Origin: Pseudomonadota bacterium
Lineage (GTDB): Bacteria > Pseudomonadota > Gammaproteobacteria > Pseudomonadales > Pseudohongiellaceae
Length of the DNA: 64,000 nucleotides
Assembly (NCBI GenBank): GCA_027621405.1
Contig: JAQCBT010000011.1
Coordinates: 1-64,000 of the forward strand
Direction of reading: 5' to 3'
Within the stretch, counting starts at the first letter, position 1. Each line of letters begins with the position of its first letter. Positions 51,473-63,068 of this stretch are shown one piece after another. The translations under genes were made by a program, and so were the position numbers. The notes under the pieces were generated by a model, which had not been told where the DNA came from, searched no databases, and worked only from the letters and a program-made list of their open reading frames with translations.

Positions 51473-53359
51473 TCAGCTTGCGTCGGCGGTGCTTGCTGCA
51501 CTCGCGTATTTCCCTATGGACAGGGTTTTCACCTTTTTGCCGCCATAGATCAGGTTGATCAAGGCGCGGGTTCCCACGATTGCCGTGAACATGGAGGTAA
51601 CGATTCCGATCATCAGGGTGACCGAGAATCCGCGCACGGGTCCGGTACCGATCGTGAACAGCACCAGGGCCACAAGGAAAGTAGTCACGTTGGCATCGAG
51701 AATCGTGGAGAATGCGTTGTTGTATCCTTCATCGATCGCCCTCTGCGGAGGTGCCCCGTTCGCCAACTCCTCCCTGATGCGGGTAAAGATCAACACATTG
51801 GCATCAACCGCCATTCCCACCGTCAGAACAATACCGACGATGCCGGGCAGAGTGAGTGTGGCATTGATCGCCGACATCACGGTGAAGATCAGGAGGATAT
51901 TGAGAATCAGTGCCGCGTTGGCTGCCAGGCCGAATACCCTGTAATAAAACAGCATGAACAGCACCACCAGTACCGCCGCAACCTGAACGGCGGTAAAACC
52001 AGCCTGCAGGTTTTCCGCTCCCAGGCTGGGGCCGATCACCGACTGCTCCACGATGGTCATTGGCGCAGACAGGGAACCAGCGCGAATCAGCAGTGCCGTG
52101 TCATTGGCTTCCCGCGGGGTAAGACCAGTGATGCGAAACTGCCGCCCCAGAGCAGTCTGAATCTGGGCGTGGCTGATCAGTCGCTTCTCTTCATAGAATT
52201 CGGTTTCTTCAACTTCCTCGCCGTCCTCGTTCAGCACGAGATTGGTTCTGGACTTGGTTTCGATCAGCAGAATATCCATGAACCAGCCGACGTTGTCCCG
52301 GGTCACCCGATTGATCTGGTTGCCACCCTGGGCGTCCAGGGTGATGGATACCTGGGGCTGGCTGTATTCATCAATGCCCGACACCGCGTTACTGATGCGG
52401 TCACCCTGCAGGATCACATCATTACTCACATCAACGATCTGAGTACCTTCGGGGGTAACGTATTCGTAAGTCTCATAGCTCGATCTTGGCGAACCCGGCT
52501 GGGCGGTAAGATGGAACTGCAGGGTCGCGATGCGTTGCAGGATTCGGATCGCCTGGGCTGGATCCTGCACACCGGGTAACTCGACCACGATACGATCTGC
52601 ACCCTGTTGCTGTACGGTGGGTTCGGCCACACCCAACTCATCCACCCGGTTCATCAGGGTCGTTCGGTTAGCCTGCAAGGTATCCCGCTGAATCTGCAGG
52701 ATAGTGTCTGGTGTCAGGATCATGTCCAGTACGAACGATTCACCCACTTCCCGGTTTTGGAACTGCATCTCCGGAAAATTATCGATGAATTCTGAACGCG
52801 CCCGCGAGCGATCTTCGGAACTGTTGAATGCCACCTCAAGGCGGTTGTCATCGGCTATCTGGGCCCGGGATCGAATACGCTCTTCCCGCAGAATCGAACG
52901 AACGGCGCTGAGATTGTCCTGCATGCGTCGCTCGATCGCGGCCTCCATATCCACTTCCATCAGGAAGTGCACGCCGCCCTGCAGGTCGAGACCCCGTGCC
53001 ATCTTCTTTGCCCCGAGGGACTGCATCCATGCGGGGGTTGTAGGCGCCAGGTTCAATGCCACGATGTAGTCACTGGTAAACGCTTCTTCCAGTGCGGTCT
53101 TGGCCCGCAACTGGTCGTCGACTGTATCGACCCGGACAATCATGTTGCCGTCATTGATCTCCATGCCAAAGAAATTCACCTGCGCCGCTTCCAGAGCAGT
53201 AGTCGCGATGTTCACATCGGATTCACTAATTTCGAAGCTCTCATTAGTGAGAAGAATCGCCTCATCATCTTCATAGAGGTTAGGAATTGAATAGACAAAT
53301 CCCAGCACCGCCACAAGCAGGATGAGAAGGTTTTTCCACAGAGGGTATTTGTTCAACAT
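51473..53359 (-). CDS. secD: Protein translocase subunit SecD
   Basis: A 628-residue protein with the large periplasmic P1 domain, signature GLDLQGGVHFLMEVD at about 123, the P1-head insertion including VRVDTVDDQLRAKTALEEAF, and six helices with LPGIVGIVLTVGMAVDANVLIFTRIREEL. SecD and SecF aid late export and membrane-protein folding. It lies between yajC (37 bp upstream) and secF. Confidence 0.97.
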   Translation of the reverse strand: MLNKYPLWKNLLILLVAVLGFVYSIPNLYEDDEAILLTNESFEISESDVNIATTALEAAQVNFFGMEINDGNMIVRVDTVDDQLRAKTALEEAFTSDYIVALNLAPTTPAWMQSLGAKKMARGLDLQGGVHFLMEVDMEAAIERRMQDNLSAVRSILREERIRSRAQIADDNRLEVAFNSSEDRSRARSEFIDNFPEMQFQNREVGESFVLDMILTPDTILQIQRDTLQANRTTLMNRVDELGVAEPTVQQQGADRIVVELPGVQDPAQAIRILQRIATLQFHLTAQPGSPRSSYETYEYVTPEGTQIVDVSNDVILQGDRISNAVSGIDEYSQPQVSITLDAQGGNQINRVTRDNVGWFMDILLIETKSRTNLVLNEDGEEVEETEFYEEKRLISHAQIQTALGRQFRITGLTPREANDTALLIRAGSLSAPMTIVEQSVIGPSLGAENLQAGFTAVQVAAVLVVLFMLFYYRVFGLAANAALILNILLIFTVMSAINATLTLPGIVGIVLTVGMAVDANVLIFTRIREELANGAPPQRAIDEGYNNAFSTILDANVTTFLVALVLFTIGTGPVRGFSVTLMIGIVTSMFTAIVGTRALINLIYGGKKVKTLSIGKYASAASTADAS

Positions 53360-53396
53360 GGCTACTGTTCGTTTTATTAGAGCGGGAGTGGGTTCA

Positions 53397-53726
53397 CTAG
53401 ATCTGGGAAATGGTTCCCTTTGGCAGCGCGGCGGCCACTGCAGATTTTTGCAACTTCAGTTCCACGTTTTCGGAGACTTCGATGGCGATGTATTCGTCGC
53501 TCACTCGAGTAACCTTGCCCAGCAAGCCACCGGAGGTCATGACCTCGTCACCCTTGCTGATCGCGTCCACCAATTCCCTATGTTCCTTCGCACGCTTCGA
53601 TTGCGGGCGCCACAGGATGAGATAGAACAGCAGGAACATGCCCCCGAAGAGGACAAGATTGTAGGTCAGAGAAGGTTGAGGGGCGGCCGCCTCCTGGGCG
53701 TAGGCGGTTGGGAATAGAAAATTCAT
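53397..53726 (-). CDS. yajC: Preprotein translocase accessory subunit YajC
   Basis: A 109-residue protein: one helix (LVLFGGMFLLFYLILW), then RPQSKRAKEHRELVDAISKG and GDEVMTSGGLLGKVTRVSDE, the typical YajC tail. It binds SecDF in the holo-translocon. The ATG lies just after a short tandem repeat. It is followed by secD. Confidence 0.95.
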   Translation of the reverse strand: MNFLFPTAYAQEAAAPQPSLTYNLVLFGGMFLLFYLILWRPQSKRAKEHRELVDAISKGDEVMTSGGLLGKVTRVSDEYIAIEVSENVELKLQKSAVAAALPKGTISQI

Positions 53727-53738
53727 GGTGTCTCTCGA

Positions 53739-53760
53739 TGAATCAATGAATCAATGAATC
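53739..53760. repeat. Short tandem repeat upstream of yajC
   Basis: TGAATCAA twice and TGAATC once, 12 bp upstream of the yajC ATG and just before its GAGAGA ribosome site. On the minus strand it reads GATTCATTGATTCAT. Confidence 0.6.
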
Positions 53761-53985
53761 TCAGTAAAGGCTATGTAGCCACTCGATCCCTGTCGGGCGC
53801 ATCATTTACGAATACAGGGTTCGCATTATCGCAGGTTCAGCAGCAATGTGCGGCATGCCGACCTGTTTCTTTATATAGGATGCCGGAAATCTTGGGCCCA
53901 AAAGCCAGAATTCAAGGCGTCCAGGCAGAAAAAGGCGATTGAATCACGAACTGGCAGGACGCCCACTACGACGCCAAATTCCCTA

Positions 53986-56702
<2,717 letters not shown>

Positions 56703-56995
56703 TGGAATCCTGATGGGCGCTTGGTGCCCTGGGGTGGCGAAAAAGCGGCGATTATAGCAGTGAGGGAGCTTTCGCACACCGATGAAAAGAGGAGCATAAT
56801 TCTCGATGCCCGGTCGATCGTTGTGGTATCGGGGCCAGGAACGCGCCTGCTCGACACCCACCAAGCTGCGTTCAATTCAAGGTCCGCACTCCTGCGAGCC
56901 ATCTATTTCGTTCTTGATTGAAGGTTAGCGGTACGACAATCATGCTCTACAATGAAGTCGCGAAACATTGAGTTGAAACTTGAAAGGAATGAACC

Positions 56996-58159
56996 ATGGA
57001 TTTTACCCTGACACCGGAACAGGTTGCGCTGCAGGAATCTGTGCGCAAATTTGCCCAAAGAGAATTGCCGGATATCGCGCGGGCCATTGAAGAATCTGAC
57101 GAGCCGGTTAGTCTTGAATTGCGCAAGCGCTACGGTGAGCTGGGTTATCTGGGGGTCAATCTCGATAGCAGGTATGGCGGCGGCGGACTCAGCCACCTTG
57201 ATGCGGTTATCGTGCTGGAGGAAATTGCAAAGATCTCCATCGCCGTGGCCTTCCCGATTTTCGAATCCTGCTTTGGTCCCTGCCTAGCGATTTCCCATTT
57301 TGGCAATGAACAACTAAAAGACTCGATCCTGCCCGGAGTTTGTTCGGGAGAAATCGTGGTGGCGGTTTCCATGTCGGAGCCTGCCGCCGGGTCGGCCCTT
57401 ACGGATCTGACAACGAGAGCGGTTATCGATGGCAATACTGTTACGGTTAACGGCAACAAACGCTGGTGTTCTGGTGCGGGACACTCGGAGACCTACGTGG
57501 TGTATTGCCGGCTGTCGGATGCACCAGGTGCCAAGGGTATCGGTGCGGTGGTGATTCCAAGAGAAGCGGCTGGCTTGAGCTTCGGCAGACGGGAGAAACA
57601 TATGGGATTCCGTGGTGTAACCAGTGCCGATATGCATTTCGACAATGTGCAGGTGCCCATCGAGAATCTGCTGGTTCCAGCGGGTGGTTTCAGCAAGCTG
57701 ATGGATGCCTTCGACCTCGAACGCTGCGGCAACACCACCATGTCGCTGGCGGTCGCCCAGTCGGCATTCGACTATGTGCTTGCGTACACCCAGGAGCGTG
57801 AACAGTTTGGCAAGCAGCTAGTTGATTTTCAGGCGGTGCAGATTCATCTTGCCGAGATGAAGATGAAGCTGGAGGCGGCTCGCTTGCTGTTGTATAGGGC
57901 CGTGGTGAACGCGGCCCAGGGTTTGCCTTCCGTGGGGGAGAGTTCGATTGCCAAGTGTTTTGCGAACGAGACGGTCAGGGAAGTCACCGGCAAAGCAATG
58001 CAACTGATGGGAGGCTATGGATATTCAACCGAATATCCCATAGAACAAAAGCTAAGAGATGCCTGGGGTTGGGGGATTGCCGGTGGGGCAATCGATATCC
58101 AGAAGGTGAACATCACCAGTGCGTTGGTCGGACGCCGATTCAATCAGCGGGCCAAATAG
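56996..58159 (+). CDS. Acyl-CoA dehydrogenase, IVD/LCAD type
   Basis: A 387-residue FAD enzyme that oxidises acyl-CoA at C2-C3. It has VAVSMSEPAAGSALTDLTTR (FAD/substrate segment), CSGAGHSETYVV and a C-terminal helical bundle with QEREQFGKQLVDFQAVQIHL and ATEVI-like segments (REVTGKAMQLMGGYG). The catalytic Glu is placed as in isovaleryl/long-chain enzymes: Glu242 in MDAFDLERCG. The MCAD-type position reads IAGGA, with Gly363. A good ribosome site (AAGGAA) precedes the ATG. Substrate chain length uncertain. Confidence 0.92.
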   Translation: MDFTLTPEQVALQESVRKFAQRELPDIARAIEESDEPVSLELRKRYGELGYLGVNLDSRYGGGGLSHLDAVIVLEEIAKISIAVAFPIFESCFGPCLAISHFGNEQLKDSILPGVCSGEIVVAVSMSEPAAGSALTDLTTRAVIDGNTVTVNGNKRWCSGAGHSETYVVYCRLSDAPGAKGIGAVVIPREAAGLSFGRREKHMGFRGVTSADMHFDNVQVPIENLLVPAGGFSKLMDAFDLERCGNTTMSLAVAQSAFDYVLAYTQEREQFGKQLVDFQAVQIHLAEMKMKLEAARLLLYRAVVNAAQGLPSVGESSIAKCFANETVREVTGKAMQLMGGYGYSTEYPIEQKLRDAWGWGIAGGAIDIQKVNITSALVGRRFNQRAK

Positions 58160-58252
58160 AAAACAATAGCTGAATCGGCCTGATCGAGAAGAAATTGCCA
58201 ATCGGATGAGCGCCTACCCGGATTCCTCGGGTCAGGAGAAGCCTGGGCGGGT

Positions 58253-58891
58253 CTAGTGAAGCACCGCATGCGCCGGGCGCGCATGACTCTCGGCGTATTC
58301 AGGATGCAGTATGTCGATGCGCTTCACCAGCAGCAGATCGTGTTTGCACAACTGCTCAAAGTCAGTATCACTGGGGATCATATTGATCTCATCCAGCAGC
58401 ACACACACGACATCGTCGTCATCCACATCCACCACGATACACGACTTGAAGCCATTCACGGTATTCAGTGATGCCAGGGAACCTATATCGAACTGGAAGA
58501 CCGGGAAACTGCCGTCGGCGTCATTCAACAATCCATAGGATGTAAATGCCACTCCGAATCCGGCAGCTGCCACGACATTGATGATGTCGATGATTTCCGG
58601 ATCTGTCAGATCGACCCGTACCGTATCATCGAGGAAGTCATTGCCAAACAACCGGCGTTGATTCACCAGCTTCAGGAACAGATCGATATCTTCCTGGTTC
58701 CATTCAAGGGTTTCTTCCGTTTCGGAACGGGTACTGTCTGAGGACAGGCTGAGGACATTGGTCTGGATGGTAAAATCCTGAACCTCGGTTTCAGGGGGAC
58801 AGGGTACGACCATGGAGACTGAACAGTAGCCTTCGCTACTCTCGGCGCTCAATCGCCACAAGAAAGGAACTTCACTGCTAAATTCAATCAT
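58253..58891 (-). CDS. Acidic conserved hypothetical protein
   Basis: A 212-residue soluble protein, rich in Asp and Glu. It has no signal peptide or membrane helix. The centre (DDTVRVDLTDPEIIDIINVV, GFGVAFTSYGLLND) alternates strand and helix; the Asp-rich run VVDVDDDDVVCVLLDEIN stands out. No family recognised. It converges on the acyl-CoA dehydrogenase gene and is transcribed away from the AT-rich gap at 58.9-59.4 kb. Confidence 0.65.
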   Translation of the reverse strand: MIEFSSEVPFLWRLSAESSEGYCSVSMVVPCPPETEVQDFTIQTNVLSLSSDSTRSETEETLEWNQEDIDLFLKLVNQRRLFGNDFLDDTVRVDLTDPEIIDIINVVAAAGFGVAFTSYGLLNDADGSFPVFQFDIGSLASLNTVNGFKSCIVVDVDDDDVVCVLLDEINMIPSDTDFEQLCKHDLLLVKRIDILHPEYAESHARPAHAVLH

Positions 58892-59095
58892 CTACTTCGT
58901 AATTTCCTGATGCAGGATTTTGCTCCGTCTACTAAATCGCATCGGCCGAATGATTGACAAAATTAGACATGCGAGCAAGAAATTTTTGAGACAAAAAAAA
59001 TCCCAGTTACGCAACATTGTTCAAATATACAGTAAACTGTCAGCACTAAACTGTTGAGTCTGCGGTGATTTTCTAGCTAAAACCCCGAAAGGCAT

Positions 59096-59308
59096 TTATC
59101 AACAGAATCTGTGGATAAGTGTGTGTATATTTCCTGGAAAATGCTCTTCAGCTGCGTAAAATCCGGCAATTGCCCTATTTTGCGCAAATTTTAATCAATC
59201 ATTATTTTCTTTATAATTCAATTAGTTAGATGTTTTTGAAAGGTCGAACAAAAATAAAAGCCGCAATTTATAAGGCTTTTGTGACGTCCCCGTCTCTTTT
59301 GTGCATAA
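59096..59308. other. DnaA-box cluster, possible origin
   Basis: TTATCAACA at 59096-59104; TGTGGATAA (inverse of the perfect TTATCCACA) at 59110-59118; TGTGTATAT at 59122-59130 (one mismatch to TTATACACA inverted); TGTGCATAA at 59300-59308 (perfect TTATNCACA inverted). Between the third and fourth lies an AT-rich block (59176-59230) like an unwinding element. dnaA, gidA or parA are not in the window. Could be oriC, or a DnaA-binding regulatory locus, or chance in AT-rich DNA. Confidence 0.45.
59256..59280 (-). terminator. Hairpin with T-rich flank
   Basis: AAAAGCC-N11-GGCTTTT stem of 7 bp. On the minus strand it is followed by TATTTTTG, so it could end a short transcript starting near 59400, or act in the plus direction. 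Confidence 0.4.
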
Positions 59309-59380
59309 AAAAGCGGCCTAATTGCAATTCGCGAAAATTGGCCATTCTTTTCTCGTTGTTTTTATTGAAGTTTTTTCAAC

Positions 59381-59386
59381 TATAAT
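59381..59386 (+). promoter_or_regulatory. -10 box upstream of the 59429 gene
   Basis: Exact TATAAT, 43 bp upstream of the ATG at 59429, inside ACTATAATACCG. The -35 is weak (T-rich). Confidence 0.45.
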
Positions 59387-59428
59387 ACCGTTCGTTCACA
59401 AAGCATTTTTCCAGCTTCTGGCAGCACT

Positions 59429-59881
59429 ATGAAGAACTCGCGGCTACTCAGCGGCCTCCTGACATCCCTGTTTCTGATTCTTGTCTATTTCGCCTGGGGC
59501 GCCTTCAGTAAATATCGCAACGATGCCAGCAGCAGCGAACTGGCGCTCAGCCTTACGGAGAATGCCCTCACCTCTGCCAATGCGGAGGAGTTAAACAGCT
59601 ATGCCCATACCGAATGGGCCCAGCAGATGCCTGCCCCGAACATGCAACGCTATATCGAACGCTATGTGGACAGGCTTGGCACTTTTCAGGGAATGACAGC
59701 GATAACCGGCAGCAGTGATTCACCCCTGCTGCTGGTACCGGGACAGGCAATCAGCGCCAGCTACATCATCGAATTGCGCATGGAGAACCAGCCCGTGAGT
59801 GCGTTTGTAGACCTGGTGAAGGAAAGAGGCCGATGGTGGGTCACACGCTTTCGCGTTAATGCACCACCACCTGAAGCCTGA
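59429..59881 (+). CDS. Exported or membrane-anchored hypothetical protein
   Basis: A 150-residue protein with an N-terminal signal-anchor (LLSGLLTSLFLILVYFAWGAF) and a mixed alpha/beta soluble part that resembles small DUF4878/NTF2-like fold proteins only in length and in the pair TAITGSSDSPLLLVPGQAIS, DLVKERGRWWVTRFRVN. Function unknown. Its last codons lie in a 7-bp triple repeat (CCTGAAG). Confidence 0.6.
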   Translation: MKNSRLLSGLLTSLFLILVYFAWGAFSKYRNDASSSELALSLTENALTSANAEELNSYAHTEWAQQMPAPNMQRYIERYVDRLGTFQGMTAITGSSDSPLLLVPGQAISASYIIELRMENQPVSAFVDLVKERGRWWVTRFRVNAPPPEA

Positions 59882-59890
59882 AGCCTGAAG
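59870..59890. repeat. CCTGAAG x3 across a stop codon
   Basis: Three tandem copies of a 7-bp unit span the TGA of the 59429 gene. Gain or loss of a copy would shift the frame and move the stop. Confidence 0.55.
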
Positions 59891-59899
59891 GGCATCCGA

Positions 59900-60244
59900 C
59901 TAACGGAACACGATATTATAGACTGACGGCGCCAGGATAATGGCGCAAACAGCTGCAACGAGAACGTCACGATCGAGACGATAGGTGAGTAATGTCGCAT
60001 CTGGCATGTTCATCAGGATCACTCCACCCAACACCAGACCCAACATCAAGATATTTCTGCTCAGTAACAAGACCGCCAGCAGCAAGGCCAGGGAAAACAA
60101 CATGACATAGTTGTCTTCCAGACCAAACCTGGCGAGCGTTTCATTGGCGATAGACACGCCGAGCGTAAGAAAAACGACAGCCCCGAAAATTAGTGGCTTC
60201 ATTACGCTGTTGTTACGACCTGAAACACGTCGATCAGTTTGCAT
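59900..60244 (-). CDS. Three-helix membrane protein of unknown function
   Basis: A 114-residue inner-membrane protein with helices at about 17-35, 49-80 (probably two) and 92-110. A strong AGGAGGG site fixes the start at 60244. It converges on the 59429 gene and has no recognisable motif. Possibly a small integral membrane regulator. Confidence 0.65.
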   Translation of the reverse strand: MQTDRRVSGRNNSVMKPLIFGAVVFLTLGVSIANETLARFGLEDNYVMLFSLALLLAVLLLSRNILMLGLVLGGVILMNMPDATLLTYRLDRDVLVAAVCAIILAPSVYNIVFR

Positions 60245-60478
60245 AATCCCTCCTGTCGGGCACGAAAAGCAGTGCCCGCTGAACTAACTATAGATCAAGC
60301 CAGCGCCGCAAAAAGTGCCAAATACCGGGATTTTGAACCGCATCAAACCGGAAATGTGCGGTCCTCGACATTTTGCCGGAAGTGCATGATTTGCGAGTCA
60401 AAATTTCCCGCTCATGGGGTGGGAGCCTAACAGGTAATGCTATGGTTTGGAGCGCGACCAGCAGCCAGGCTGACGCTG

Positions 60479-62818
60479 TTACTCGGAAACTACCCGCAGC
60501 AGCTGCTGGTAATCGGTGAGGCCCTGGAAGATCTTGAAGATACCGTCCTGCTTCATGGTACGCATGCCATCCAGCAGCGCCTGCTTACGGATTTCATCCA
60601 GTTCCGCTTTCTTGTAAATCATACCCTGCAGAGTAGGGGTACCCGTCAACAGCTCATGAATACCGGTTCGGCCCTTATAGCCCGTACCACCACAATCATC
60701 GCAACCATCGGGATTGGCGCCCATCAATTCCACGTTCTTGAAATCGATGTTGGGCATGTCGCCTTCGATCATGTCCCTGCCATAGGAATCCATAAGGTGA
60801 TCCAGTTCTTTCTGGTCGGGTTTGTAGGGTTGTTTACACTTGCCGCACAGGGTTCGCATCAGACGTTGCGCCAGTACGCCCAGCAAGGCGTCAGAGAAGT
60901 TCACCGGATCCAGACCAAGGTCCAGCAGACGGGTAACAGTTTCCGGTGCAGAGTTCGTGTGCAGAGTGCTCAATACAAGGTGACCCGTGAGTGACGCCTC
61001 AACACCGATACTCGCCGTCTCGTGGTCTCGCATCTCACCGATCAGAATCACATCAGGATCAGCACGGAGGAAGGCACGCATCGCCGTGGCGAAGGTGAAA
61101 TCAATCTTGGGAATCATCTGCACCTGCTGCAGGCCTGGCTGGGTAATCTCCACCGGGTCTTCCGCAGTCCAGATCTTGCGCTCCGGTTTATTGATATGCC
61201 CCAGTACCGCGTGCAGCGTCGTTGTCTTACCAGAACCTGTTGGCCCCACCACCAGGAACAAGCCATGGGGATGAGCGGACAGCTCAATGACCCTTTTGTG
61301 ATTGGCCGGAGTCATATTCAGCTTTTCGAGTGGCATGGCGGAACCAGCAGCGAGGATACGCAGAACGGCGCTCTCACCCTGTACCGTGGGAACCGTGGCT
61401 ACACGAAGTTCAAGCTTCTTGCCCCGCACTTTCAGCTTACACTTGCCATCCTGGGGCAGACGCTTCTCGGCGATGTTCAGCCGCGACATTACCTTGATAC
61501 GGGCAATCAGGGCGGCACAGTGTTCCTTGGGAATCTTGATAATTTCCCGACACAGGCCGTCCACACGAATTCGTACCCCGCCGGGAGCATTATCTTTACC
61601 GGGCTCGATGTGAATATCGGAAGCACCGAGACGATCCGATTCGGTAATGATGCGATTTACCAGTTGGATGATCGCCGAGGTAGCGGCCAGACCTTCATCT
61701 TCATCGTCATCATCGCCCTCCTCCATCTCGACGCCAGCGTCGTCGTCCATATTGGAGAAGATGTCATCGAAACCTTCTTCATAATCACCGCCATCACCGC
61801 TTCGCAGGAACTGGATGATGTGCTCAGGCAGGCCAACCCTGAATGCATAGTTGCGGGCGTTCACTACACCCTGGATTTCCATGATGCGCTGATAGTCCGA
61901 GGGGTCATCGATAAGAATGACCGCCTCCTCTTTGTTACCCGCAACAGGAAGCCACAGGTTGCTGCGCAGATAGCTGATGCCAATATTTTCCAGCAGGTCA
62001 GTAGGGAGTTCATGGTTGGCGTCGTACTTCATGTACGGTACCCGGTAATAGTATTCCAGCGACTTGCCGATCATGTCGGCTTCGATGTCATACTCTTCCA
62101 TTAGCACACGACTGATTGATCCGCCGTAGAGTGAAGCCTTGTTGGACACATCTTCCAGTTCCACGCTGGATATCTTGCCCTTCTGCACCAGGTAGTCATA
62201 AGGCCCCTGGGTACTCTGCAGGGAGGAGCGGAATTGCTTGGCCAGCATCTGGCTGACCATGAGCGCGTGCTTCAAGTCTTCCTTGGTGAAGTCGCGATCG
62301 CCTTCGAAGTTGATGAGCTGCATGACACCCAGCAGGATCTCGTCCTTGATGGGTACCACGATCTGGGACTTCACGGCCCAGCCCTTGGCATCACTGAATT
62401 TGCTGTCGAATTGCAGGCGGGGATGGATGTCAGTCAGCTCTTCACTGTTTTTGACATTCTTGATAACCAGTGCCCGCTGGCTCAGGGCGACGTAACCAGC
62501 GAGTGAAGTCGTACTGAATGGAACCCGAATCTGAACCGAATCATCATCGTCGGGATCTCCACCCTTGAAGGTGGCCAGGATTTCCTTTCCGTTGTCTACA
62601 GACTGGAATATGGTAAACAGCCGCACGCCGAGGAGATCGAGCAGATCCTGCTCTACCTCCTTCATCGCCACTTTCAGCTTCTTGCTGTATTTTAGCTTCT
62701 GGTAGATTTTCGAGAGCTTGCCAACGAAGGGATCCTTCTCCGCCTTGGCGGCGCCCTTCTCCACCTCACTCGGCGGCAGTTCTTCGACTTCTACTTCTGT
62801 GGTTGCAGTTTCTGCCAT
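60479..62818 (-). CDS. GspE/PilB-type ATPase with N-terminal GAF domain
   Basis: A 779-residue ATPase of the type II secretion/type IV pilus family with an unusual N-terminus. Residues about 45-205 look like a GAF domain (LFTIFQSVDNGKEILATFKG, VVPIKDEILLGVMQLINFEG). An MshEN-like domain follows (210-330), then an acidic linker (about 340-380). The motor has Walker A GPTGSGKTTTLHAVLG at about 524, Asp box (DPDVILIGEMRDHETA) and the zinc-binding CGKC at 656 and CDDCGGTGY at about 706. No pilus or secretion gene is adjacent, so it may serve a remote system. The GAF domain may bind c-di-GMP or another ligand; that is inference. Confidence 0.9.
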   Translation of the reverse strand: MAETATTEVEVEELPPSEVEKGAAKAEKDPFVGKLSKIYQKLKYSKKLKVAMKEVEQDLLDLLGVRLFTIFQSVDNGKEILATFKGGDPDDDDSVQIRVPFSTTSLAGYVALSQRALVIKNVKNSEELTDIHPRLQFDSKFSDAKGWAVKSQIVVPIKDEILLGVMQLINFEGDRDFTKEDLKHALMVSQMLAKQFRSSLQSTQGPYDYLVQKGKISSVELEDVSNKASLYGGSISRVLMEEYDIEADMIGKSLEYYYRVPYMKYDANHELPTDLLENIGISYLRSNLWLPVAGNKEEAVILIDDPSDYQRIMEIQGVVNARNYAFRVGLPEHIIQFLRSGDGGDYEEGFDDIFSNMDDDAGVEMEEGDDDDEDEGLAATSAIIQLVNRIITESDRLGASDIHIEPGKDNAPGGVRIRVDGLCREIIKIPKEHCAALIARIKVMSRLNIAEKRLPQDGKCKLKVRGKKLELRVATVPTVQGESAVLRILAAGSAMPLEKLNMTPANHKRVIELSAHPHGLFLVVGPTGSGKTTTLHAVLGHINKPERKIWTAEDPVEITQPGLQQVQMIPKIDFTFATAMRAFLRADPDVILIGEMRDHETASIGVEASLTGHLVLSTLHTNSAPETVTRLLDLGLDPVNFSDALLGVLAQRLMRTLCGKCKQPYKPDQKELDHLMDSYGRDMIEGDMPNIDFKNVELMGANPDGCDDCGGTGYKGRTGIHELLTGTPTLQGMIYKKAELDEIRKQALLDGMRTMKQDGIFKIFQGLTDYQQLLRVVSE

Positions 62819-63068
62819 TATGAATCTTGCTTTTCGTTGTAGTTCCGACTGTTAATTCCGGTCAATGAGTCAGGTCGGTTGCAGTTCTGGCCTTCAGGTG
62901 CCGACTAACTCCATTGACACAGCTGAAGAACGCCAGCAGGCCGCATTCGCCGCTGATTGTGGGCGCTTCCCCGATTCTTGTCTACAGGGTCTCTCCACTG
63001 CCCAGTCGGCTTGTTAGCAGCCAACTGACTACAGCCAATCGACTTGCTGTGGTCTTACAATAGACGTT

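Larger units (their letters stand above)
58892..59428. other. 537-bp AT-rich gap with DnaA-box-like sites
   Basis: The most AT-rich long stretch of the window. It holds four DnaA-box-like 9-mers, a direct repeat TAAACTGT at 59033 and 59047, a hairpin with T-rich flank (59256-59280), and an exact TATAAT at 59381. It contains no open frame of note. Confidence 0.6.

Noticed and set aside
59029-59040. ACAGTAAACTGT as a LexA box
   Set aside because: The LexA consensus has the arms the other way round (CTGT-N8-ACAG), so this is not a match.
61022-62104. A 360-residue plus-strand open frame opposite the GspE-type ATPase gene
   Set aside because: Antisense shadow of a clear coding sequence.
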